Assembly (NCBI GenBank): GCA_900546485.1
Contig: URDK01000105.1
Coordinates: 1 to 7,888 of the forward strand
Length of the DNA: 7,888 nucleotides
Direction of reading: 5' to 3'
Source of the DNA: an uncultured Eubacteriales bacterium
Lineage (GTDB): Bacteria; Bacillota; Clostridia; Oscillospirales; Oscillospiraceae
The notes beneath the pieces are model-generated. The model saw only the letters and a program-made list of their open reading frames with translations. It ran no database searches and was not told where the DNA came from. Below are positions 1 through 5,501 of the stretch, piece by piece. A program made the position numbers and the translations under genes. The stretch's first letter is position 1. Each line of letters begins with the position of its first letter.

Positions 1-37
1 AAAAGCGGCGGAAGGGGCGCGTGTCCCCTTCCGCCGC
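1..37 (-). terminator. Rho-independent terminator of the LacI-family gene
   Basis: Positions 5-17 and 25-37 form a perfect 13-bp GC-rich inverted repeat (GCGGCGGAAGGGG and its complement) around a 7-nt loop at 18-24. On the minus strand the stem is followed directly by TTTT (positions 4-1), and the window edge cuts off any further T run. It lies about 28 nt past the stop codon of the minus-strand regulator gene, where an intrinsic terminator is expected. On the plus strand the stem lacks a T tract (it is followed by gggatta), so it is probably not bidirectional, although the region to the left cannot be seen. Confidence 0.9.
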
Positions 38-65
38 GGGATTAACAGTACAGCGGGAGCTGTGA

Positions 66-926
66 TCATGATATTATAATATCGTGCCCGGGCGCTGCGC
101 TCTTGCGTATCGTATCGTAGACCAGCCCGGCCACAGTGTCAGCCATGGCGGCGGACGGCAGCTCTATGTCCCCGCCGGGACAGAGCGAGAGCACCTTGCC
201 GCGGGCAAAGCGGCGTGCTCGCTCTGCAAGCTGTCCGCCGAGAGCCACGCATACGGAGCCCTCCGGCCGGCTTTGCAGGAAGTCCGCAACGGCCCCGTCC
301 GAGGTGTCGAAGCACACGGCGTCAAAGCAGCGCTCGATACGGCGGTTGAGCTTCGGCTCCGCGAAGGGGCGGAGCAGAGCGCAGACCTCTGCCGCGTGCT
401 CGGACGCGCGGCGCGCGGCGGCTGCGTAGTCGCAGTTCACCTGGTAAAACAGGTCCGGCTCCTCTATGATACCGTCGACACAGATGAGCGGGTAAAAGCA
501 GTTGAAGCCTATCTTCAAAAAGGTGTCCCTGTCAACACCCATGGCCACTATGGCGTCTATCGTCTTTATCGTCTGCGTGACGCAGGCATCGCCTATTATG
601 CGCAGGGTGTAGCCCCGCTGCTCCAGCGCCGGAGCCAGCGCCGAAGCGAAGGCAGCAAAGGCATGGGCGCTGTCGGCGCTCTCGGCCGCGTGAGGCGCAA
701 AGAGGCCCACGGCACAGCTGTTGCCCGTGGCGAGCGCCTTGGCCACCGCCGAGGACTCGTAGCCCATGAGGTGCACCTCGTGCAGCACGCGCTTGCGCGT
801 CTCGGGGCTTATGCGCTGGTCCTCGCGCCCGTTCACGACGTAGGACACCGTCGCGGTGGATACGCCGCAGGCGTCCGCGATGTCCTTTATCGTGACCTTT
901 TTCTTTTTTTCATTCATCTCAGCCAT
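66..926 (-). CDS. LacI/GalR-family transcriptional regulator, short divergent effector domain
   Basis: The 286-residue protein has a textbook LacI-family DNA-binding domain at residues 11-65: VTIKDIADACGVS, then TATVSYVVNG (recognition helix), then the RISPETRKRV and MGY motifs, and a hinge helix ending at Leu65, the residue that normally inserts into the operator minor groove. The effector domain follows (AVGLFAP at 72-78, ALEQRGYTL at 101-108, DAIVAMG at 124-130, PLICVDG at 146-152). It is only about 220 residues, and the usual GH..I.FI...R..G stretch of the second subdomain is missing or unrecognisable. Family members are usually about 330-340 residues. The gene is divergent from a maltodextrin operon, so it is inferred to be that operon's local repressor, with a maltodextrin-related signal as likely effector. 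Two in-frame ATGs exist. ATG 926 (MAEMNEKK) coincides with the predicted transcription start; ATG 917 has an AGG about 10 nt upstream and is a credible alternative. Family assignment is firm; target and ligand are inferred. Confidence 0.9.
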   Translation of the reverse strand: MAEMNEKKKKVTIKDIADACGVSTATVSYVVNGREDQRISPETRKRVLHEVHLMGYESSAVAKALATGNSCAVGLFAPHAAESADSAHAFAAFASALAPALEQRGYTLRIIGDACVTQTIKTIDAIVAMGVDRDTFLKIGFNCFYPLICVDGIIEEPDLFYQVNCDYAAAARRASEHAAEVCALLRPFAEPKLNRRIERCFDAVCFDTSDGAVADFLQSRPEGSVCVALGGQLAERARRFARGKVLSLCPGGDIELPSAAMADTVAGLVYDTIRKSAAPGHDIIIS

Positions 927-937
927 ACCTGAATAAT
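909..937 (+). promoter_or_regulatory. Weak candidate promoter of the maltodextrin operon
   Basis: AATAAT at 932-937 matches five of six -10 bases. A poor -35-like TTCATT (three of six) lies at 909-914 with a 17-nt spacer, inside the start of the regulator gene. It would start transcription near 944, within the palindromic operator candidate, which fits repression by the divergent LacI-type protein. An alternative -10 is TATTGT at 954-959, but it has no convincing -35. The operon must have a promoter near here; which element is used is unsure. Confidence 0.25.
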
Positions 938-962
938 AACAACAGCGCCGCGGTATTGTCAA
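933..962 (-). promoter_or_regulatory. Sigma70/SigA-type promoter of the LacI-family gene
   Basis: On the minus strand a perfect -35 box TTGACA (962-957) is followed after 18 nt by TATTAT (938-933), which matches five of six bases of the -10 consensus. A register one base earlier, TTATTA with a 17-nt spacer, is also possible. The expected start point is about position 926, the first base of the upstream ATG of the regulator gene. The CCGCGG palindromes at 948-953 (spacer) and 963-968 (just beyond the -35) flank the -35 box, which suggests autoregulation. This is read from consensus match only. Confidence 0.7.
942..959. promoter_or_regulatory. Candidate LacI-family operator (CG-centred interrupted palindrome)
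   Basis: The 18-bp sequence ACAGCGCCGCGGTATTGT is symmetric about the CG at 950/951: the outer ACA/TGT and the inner CCG/CGG pair, giving 12 of 18 symmetric bases. LacI/GalR proteins typically bind palindromes of 14-20 bp with a central CG step, and this is the clearest such site in the divergent gap. It overlaps the regulator's -35 box and spacer and lies at the likely start of operon transcription, so one bound dimer could repress both directions. A second CCGCGG at 963-968, centred 15 bp away, has no matching flanks. No binding evidence exists. Confidence 0.45.
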
Positions 963-979
963 CCGCGGGCAGGGATTTT

Positions 980-984
980 GGAGG
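980..984 (+). promoter_or_regulatory. Shine-Dalgarno site of the GH13_20 gene
   Basis: GGAGG lies 5 nt before ATG 990. It rules out the in-frame TTG at 978, which overlaps this motif itself and would add only four residues, and so fixes the start of the first operon gene at 990. Confidence 0.8.
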
Positions 985-989
985 TACCC

Positions 990-2663
990 ATGGAAAAGAG
1001 AGCCATTCTTCATCGCGGCAGGCCGCTGGACTGCTTCCCCACCTCGGAGAGCAGCATGTACCTCAGGCTGCGCGCCGCGCGTGGCGATCTGGACGAGGCC
1101 GTAGTGGTCTTTTCCGACAACAAGTTCGAGTGGACCACAAAGCCGAGGATAGAGCAGCGCATGGAGCTGCTGCGCTCGGATGAGCTCTACGACTACTTCG
1201 GCACGGAGCTCACCCTTGAGGACACGCGCCTCGCCTATGTGTTCCGGCTCTCCTCCGGCGGCGAGCGCTTCTATCTCTGCGAGGAGGGCGTGAGCCGGGA
1301 CTTCGTCTGGGACCTCGGCTACTTCAACTATTTTCAGTATCCCTACATACACAAAAGCGACGTCATGCGCGTACCCGAGTGGACGCGCGGGGCGGTGTGC
1401 TGTCAGATATTCCCCGAGCGCTTCCGCATCGGCTCTGCGGAGAAGGACCGCTCGTACATAAACCTCGCCTGGGGAGAGCGCCCGAGCCCCAAGAGCTTCG
1501 CGGGCGGCGACCTGCGCGGCATAGAGGAGGGCCTCGACTACCTGGCCGAGACCGGCGTCAGCTGCATATACATGACGCCCGTGTTCCTCTCCCCGAGCAA
1601 CCACAAGTACGACATTGAGGATTATTACCGCGTCGATCCCCGCTTCGGCGGCGACGAGGCGCTCCGCTCGCTCATCACCTCCGCCCACGAGCGGGGCATG
1701 CGCGTGGTGCTCGACGGCGTGTTCAACCACTGTGCGAACACAAACCCCATATTCCTCGACACCTCCGTGCGCGGGCGGGAGTCGGCCTACTGGGACTGGT
1801 TCTTTATCGACGGCGAGCGCTCCAGCTTTGCAGAGCGCAACTACAAAACCTTCGCCGACGTGCCCTACATGCCGAAGCTCAATACCGACAACGACGCCGT
1901 CATCGATTATTTCTGCGGCGTGGGCCGCTACTGGATACGCGAATTCGGAGCGGACGGCTGGAGGCTGGACGTCTCGGACGAGATATCCCCGCGCTTCCTG
2001 CGCCGCTTCCGCGAGGCCGTCAAGGCCGAGGACGCCGACGCCATAATCATAGGCGAGGTCTGGCACGGCGCGGCGGAGTTTCTCGGCGGCGACATGTACG
2101 ACGGCGTCATGAACTACGGCCTCACCAAGGCCTGCCTCGACCTCATGGCCTTCGGCACGATAGACGCGGCGGGCTTTGCCTCCCGGCTCTGCCTGCTGCT
2201 CTGGCGCAGCACCGGCCCGGCCTGCGAGATGATGTTCAACCTTCTCGACAGCCACGACACGGAGCGCTTCCTCACCCGCGTGGGCGGAGACAAACGCCGC
2301 GAGGCCATGGCGCTCTCTGTGATGTTCTTCTTCCCCGGCATCCCCATGCTCTTCTCCGGGGATGAAATAGGCACCGAGGGCGGCTACGACCCCGACTGCC
2401 GCCGCTGCTTCCGCTGGGAGCGGGAGAGCTGGGACATGGAGCTCTACACGCTGGTGCAGCGGCTTTCGGAGCTCCGGCGCAACCCCTGCCTCGCGCGCGG
2501 CGGCTGCCGCATAGCCGAATCGGGCGGCGTGGTCACGATAGAGCGCGCGTACGGCGCGCGGCGCATGATACTGCACATGAACCCCTCCGACACGGCCCTC
2601 GCCGCGCCGGACGGGACGGAGATAGAGCCCTGGGGCACCGTCATTTTGGAAAAGGAGATGTAA
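990..2663 (+). CDS. Cytoplasmic neopullulanase/cyclomaltodextrinase-type GH13 enzyme (GH13_20)
   Basis: This 557-residue alpha-glucan hydrolase has no signal peptide and should act in the cytoplasm on imported maltodextrins, branched dextrins and cyclodextrins. An N-terminal beta domain of CBM34 type spans about residues 1-125 (ILHR near the start, YLRLRAARGDL at 24-34, YDYF at 67-70). The catalytic barrel follows: IFPERF at 140-145, the substrate-binding HKYD at 205-208, DGVFNH at 242-247, GWRLDV with nucleophile Asp327, IIGEVWH with acid/base Glu356, and LLDSHDT with transition-state Asp423. The MPKLN motif at 294-298 is the hallmark of the neopullulanase/cyclomaltodextrinase/maltogenic amylase subfamily. 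A C-terminal beta domain ends at VILEKEM. All catalytic residues are present, so the enzyme should be active. One oddity is AVCCQIFPERF, where relatives usually have a tyrosine before QIF. The subfamily call is firm; preference between cyclodextrins, pullulan and maltodextrins cannot be read. It is the first gene of the operon. Confidence 0.93.
   Translation: MEKRAILHRGRPLDCFPTSESSMYLRLRAARGDLDEAVVVFSDNKFEWTTKPRIEQRMELLRSDELYDYFGTELTLEDTRLAYVFRLSSGGERFYLCEEGVSRDFVWDLGYFNYFQYPYIHKSDVMRVPEWTRGAVCCQIFPERFRIGSAEKDRSYINLAWGERPSPKSFAGGDLRGIEEGLDYLAETGVSCIYMTPVFLSPSNHKYDIEDYYRVDPRFGGDEALRSLITSAHERGMRVVLDGVFNHCANTNPIFLDTSVRGRESAYWDWFFIDGERSSFAERNYKTFADVPYMPKLNTDNDAVIDYFCGVGRYWIREFGADGWRLDVSDEISPRFLRRFREAVKAEDADAIIIGEVWHGAAEFLGGDMYDGVMNYGLTKACLDLMAFGTIDAAGFASRLCLLLWRSTGPACEMMFNLLDSHDTERFLTRVGGDKRREAMALSVMFFFPGIPMLFSGDEIGTEGGYDPDCRRCFRWERESWDMELYTLVQRLSELRRNPCLARGGCRIAESGGVVTIERAYGARRMILHMNPSDTALAAPDGTEIEPWGTVILEKEM
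2652..2657 (+). promoter_or_regulatory. Shine-Dalgarno site inside the end of the GH13_20 gene
   Basis: AAGGAG lies 7 nt before ATG 2665 and is formed by the Glu-Lys-Glu codons that end the upstream enzyme. With only one base between stop and start, the two genes are likely translationally coupled. It supports ATG 2665 over the nearby in-frame ATG 2674. Confidence 0.75.
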
Positions 2664-2664
2664 G

Positions 2665-4149
2665 ATGAAAGGGATGAAACGCATCGCGGCGCTCGTCATG
2701 GCCGCGGCACTCATATTAACTCTCGCTGCCTGCGGCGAGGCCCGCGAGGAGCAGAGCGGCACGACCTACGACCAGGTCATGGCCCGCTTCAACGGCGAGC
2801 TCGAGGAGGGCGCGGTCGTCAAGGTGCTTGAGAACGACACCGCCGTCGAGCTCGGCTACGTCGAGGAACTTATAAACGCCTTCAACGCCGCCTATGCCGA
2901 CAAGGGCATATCGGCCGAGCGGATGAATACCGACCAGTACTCCGACCTCGCCTCCGACGGCCCCTACGGCTACGGCCCGGACGTCTGGTATCAGGCCAAC
3001 GACATCATCATGCAGTACGCCGAAAACCAGCACATCCTCCCCCTGCCCACGGAGAGCCTCGGCTACGCCGACCAGATACCCGAGAGCGCCTGGAACGCCT
3101 ACGCGCTCGACATGGACGGCACCACCTATTACTGCGGCGTACCCGTGAACGTCCAGACCGGCATGCTCTATTACATCGAGTCCATGCTCCCCGACGACTG
3201 GGAGGCGAATTGGGACATAAACGCCAACGGCACCCCCGACTTCTTCGAGACCTACACCGCGCTCTACGCCTTCAGCCGTGACGTGCAGGAAAACGGCGGC
3301 AAGACCGAGTACGGCTATCTCGACGAGCTGGTGGACACCTATTTCATGACCGGCTACCTCTTCACCTTCGGCGGCTATGTGTTCGGCGAGAACAACACCA
3401 ACGCCGAGGACATCGGCCTCGCGGCGGGCGACTCGGCCCAGGGCGCCTGGATGATACGCCAGTGGGCAAAGCTCATGAACAACACCGAGGTCATCGACAA
3501 GACCTTCGCCTCCTCCGCCTACGCCTACCTCGCCCAGGGCAAGATGCTCTGCACCATAACGACCCCCGACGTGCGCAGCATGTTCATCAAGGAGATGGTC
3601 AGCGCCGGCTGGACCGAGGAGGAGGCCGAGGCCGACCTCAAGATGATAGCCGTCCCGCGCCTGCCCGCCTCAGGCGACCTTGAGGCCGACGACTGGCAGG
3701 ACACCATAACCGACATGGAAAACCTCACGCTCGAGACCAAGATGATGGGCGGCATAAACGGCTACGGCATCTCGGCCTACACCAAGTGCCCGAACGCCTC
3801 GCTCGCCTTTGTGCAGTTCGCCGCGGACTATGAACAGGTCGTGCTCCGCAACGAGATGCTCGGCATCACCCCGGCCCGCGCGGACGCCGCCGCCTTCGTC
3901 GGCGAGAGCGACCCTACCGTGCAGACCATCTTCGACCGGCTCGACGGCGGCTTCATAGACATCATGCCCGCCATCAACGCGGTCAGCCAGCTCTGGACGC
4001 CCTCCGAGAGCTTCTTCGTCGACCTCGCCACCGACGCGCTGAGCGAAAACCGCGGCGAGCCCACAAAATACGAGACCGTTGAAAAGATACGCTCCGGGCT
4101 CGAGGAGCTTTGCAGCCAGATATATGACGGCATCTTCACGCTGTCGTGA
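2665..4149 (+). CDS. Maltodextrin-binding lipoprotein of an ABC importer (MalE-like)
   Basis: This 494-residue extracellular solute-binding protein of the MalE-like family should capture maltodextrins at the outer face of the membrane and pass them to the permeases encoded next. It has a lipoprotein signal: positive MKGMKR, a hydrophobic stretch at 7-20, and a lipobox LAAC with acylated Cys23. The mature part carries typical binding-protein features: GYVEELINAFNAAY at 64-77, GPDVWYQANDIIMQYAENQ at 104-122, and PVNVQTGMLYY at 160-170. It is longer than usual for MalE-type proteins (roughly 400-430 residues). Residues 184-195 form a perfect EF-hand calcium loop (Asp184, Asn186, Asn188, Gly189, Asp192, Glu195) where relatives often have a PKTWEE-like segment. 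Substrate is inferred from flanking alpha-glucan enzymes. The gene starts one base after the preceding stop, and no hairpin is visible after it that would raise its expression over the permeases. Confidence 0.9.
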   Translation: MKGMKRIAALVMAAALILTLAACGEAREEQSGTTYDQVMARFNGELEEGAVVKVLENDTAVELGYVEELINAFNAAYADKGISAERMNTDQYSDLASDGPYGYGPDVWYQANDIIMQYAENQHILPLPTESLGYADQIPESAWNAYALDMDGTTYYCGVPVNVQTGMLYYIESMLPDDWEANWDINANGTPDFFETYTALYAFSRDVQENGGKTEYGYLDELVDTYFMTGYLFTFGGYVFGENNTNAEDIGLAAGDSAQGAWMIRQWAKLMNNTEVIDKTFASSAYAYLAQGKMLCTITTPDVRSMFIKEMVSAGWTEEEAEADLKMIAVPRLPASGDLEADDWQDTITDMENLTLETKMMGGINGYGISAYTKCPNASLAFVQFAADYEQVVLRNEMLGITPARADAAAFVGESDPTVQTIFDRLDGGFIDIMPAINAVSQLWTPSESFFVDLATDALSENRGEPTKYETVEKIRSGLEELCSQIYDGIFTLS

Positions 4150-4172
4150 CGCGGCGCGCTGATGACCAACGA

Positions 4173-4180
4173 AGGGGGGA
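4173..4180 (+). promoter_or_regulatory. Shine-Dalgarno site of the malF-type gene
   Basis: AGGGGGGA lies about 8 nt before ATG 4188, in the only notable gap inside the operon (4150-4187, 38 nt). It supports ATG 4188 over the in-frame GTG at 4146, which overlaps the preceding stop and would add an unusual polar peptide. A second GGAG at 4182-4185 is too close to the ATG to be the main site. No terminator or promoter is visible in this gap. Confidence 0.6.
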
Positions 4181-4187
4181 CGGAGAT

Positions 4188-5501
4188 ATGTCAAAGGCCG
4201 CACGGCTGGCAGGCCTGCCCTGGCGCGCGAAGCTCTCGCTCGTCGTCATGGGCCTCGGCCAGCTCTGCTACGGGCAGATAGTCAAGGGGCTGCTCTACCT
4301 TCTCAGCCTCGCTGGGCTCGTCGTATTTTTCATAGCCCGCGGAGCTGAGGACATAGCGGGCATATTCACGCTCGGCACAAAGCAGGAAAACCTCTGGCTC
4401 GGCATCGAGGGCGACAATTCAATGCAGATGCTCATCATGGGCCTTTTCGCCGTCATGGTGCTCATCTTCGCCCTCGCCCTCTACATATCCAACGTGCGCG
4501 ACGTACTCTATACCTCGCGCGAGGTCGAAAAGGGACGCAGGCCCCACAGCTTCCGGCAGTCCCTTGCCGCGGCGGCGGACGGGAAGTTCCACGTCACCGC
4601 CCTGGTGCTGCCCATCGTGGGCGTCGCGGTGTTCTCCGTGCTGCCCATAGTGTTCATGATACTCATGGCCTTCACGGACTTCGGCGGCGAGGTGGTGCAC
4701 CCCGTGCTCGCGAGCTGGAGCCTCTCAGCCTGGCAGAAGATACTTGGCGTCGGACAGGTCGGCGGCACCTTCGGCAAGATACTCAGCTGGAACGTTCTCT
4801 GGGCCGTGGTCTCCACCGCGATAAACTTCTTCGGCGGCCTGGGCCTTGCGCTGCTGCTGAACAAGCGGAACGTCAAAGGCTCGAAGATATGGCGCTCCTT
4901 CCCCATCCTCGCCTACGCCATACCGGGCTTCATCAGCATGCTGGGCTTCAAGTTCATGTTCTCCCAGAGCGGCCCCATCAACCAGCTGCTCACGAGTTCA
5001 GGACACGAGGCGATCTTCTTCCTCGCCAACGTGGAGAGCGCCAAGTGGTGGGCGCGCGGCATAGGCTTCTTCGTAAACGCCTGGATATCCATCCCGTCCA
5101 TCATGCTCATGACCACTGGCATACTCTCGAACATAGACACCCAGCTCTACGAGGCCGCCTCCATAGACGGGGCCAGCCGCTTCACGCAGTTCCGCAAGAT
5201 AACGCTGCCCTTCGTGGTGTTCTCGATAACGCCCGTGCTAATAGGCCAGTTCGTCGGAAACTTCAACAACTTCGGCATCTACTTCTTCCTGCGCGGCGGA
5301 CTGCAGAGCAACTACGGCGGCTACTTCCTCGCCAGCGACACCGACCTACTCATAAACTGGCTCTATAACCTCTCGGTGAACAACAACTACTACTCCATCG
5401 GCGCGGCGATAAGCCTCGTCATCTTCGTCATAACCGGCACGCTGTCGCTGATCGTGTACATGCGCTCGGCCGCATATAGGAAGGAGGAGACATTCCAGTG
5501 A
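4188..5501 (+). CDS. malF: Maltodextrin ABC transporter permease, MalF type
   Basis: This 437-residue membrane protein is one of the two channel subunits of the maltodextrin importer. Hydrophobic segments lie at about residues 16-50 (probably two helices around GLGQLCYGQ), 80-99, 135-161, 197-224, 236-257, 285-310, 342-368 and 405-427. The cytoplasmic EAA loop that docks the ATPase is clear: EAASIDG at 322-328 followed by ITLP at 338-341. Similarity to MalF is strongest after about residue 135. The first 130 residues add membrane segments before the conserved core, as MalF-type proteins usually do, but here with a GLGQ..YGQ..KGLLYLL motif. The partner is the MalG-type protein, whose GTG start overlaps this gene's stop by 4 nt. 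The maltodextrin substrate is inferred from the neighbours. No ATPase gene is nearby, so a shared MsmX/MalK-type ATPase is expected. Confidence 0.9.
   Translation: MSKAARLAGLPWRAKLSLVVMGLGQLCYGQIVKGLLYLLSLAGLVVFFIARGAEDIAGIFTLGTKQENLWLGIEGDNSMQMLIMGLFAVMVLIFALALYISNVRDVLYTSREVEKGRRPHSFRQSLAAAADGKFHVTALVLPIVGVAVFSVLPIVFMILMAFTDFGGEVVHPVLASWSLSAWQKILGVGQVGGTFGKILSWNVLWAVVSTAINFFGGLGLALLLNKRNVKGSKIWRSFPILAYAIPGFISMLGFKFMFSQSGPINQLLTSSGHEAIFFLANVESAKWWARGIGFFVNAWISIPSIMLMTTGILSNIDTQLYEAASIDGASRFTQFRKITLPFVVFSITPVLIGQFVGNFNNFGIYFFLRGGLQSNYGGYFLASDTDLLINWLYNLSVNNNYYSIGAAISLVIFVITGTLSLIVYMRSAAYRKEETFQ
5481..5487 (+). promoter_or_regulatory. Shine-Dalgarno site of the malG-type gene
   Basis: A consensus AAGGAGG inside the last codons of the malF-type gene lies 10 nt before GTG 5498. 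It supports a GTG start overlapping the upstream TGA as GTGA, a classic translational-coupling arrangement that would help make equal amounts of both channel subunits. Confidence 0.75.

Noticed and set aside
50..63. A short hairpin ACAGC-GGGA-GCTGT just after the regulator stop codon.
   Set aside because: The 5-bp stem is too weak and has no T tract; the 13-bp stem at 5-37 is a far better terminator.
902..910. The regulator's lysine run contains A AAA AAG in frame on the minus strand, the classic -1 frameshift slippery heptamer.
   Set aside because: Lysine runs at the start of LacI-family proteins are common. I see no stimulatory hairpin or meaningful alternative product, and a shift at codons 6-8 would only destroy the protein.
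84..932. A 282-codon plus-strand open frame opposite the LacI-type gene.
   Set aside because: It is Arg/Val/Ala-rich with no family resemblance, while the minus strand encodes a clear LacI DNA-binding domain with promoter and terminator.
927..2762. A long minus-strand open frame continues upstream of the regulator, antisense to the whole GH13_20 gene.
   Set aside because: Its translation is low-complexity Ala/Val/Arg/Glu/His-rich sequence with no domain, and it mirrors a gene whose catalytic motifs are all intact. Stop-free antisense frames are expected in GC-rich coding DNA. The regulator has its own start and promoter.
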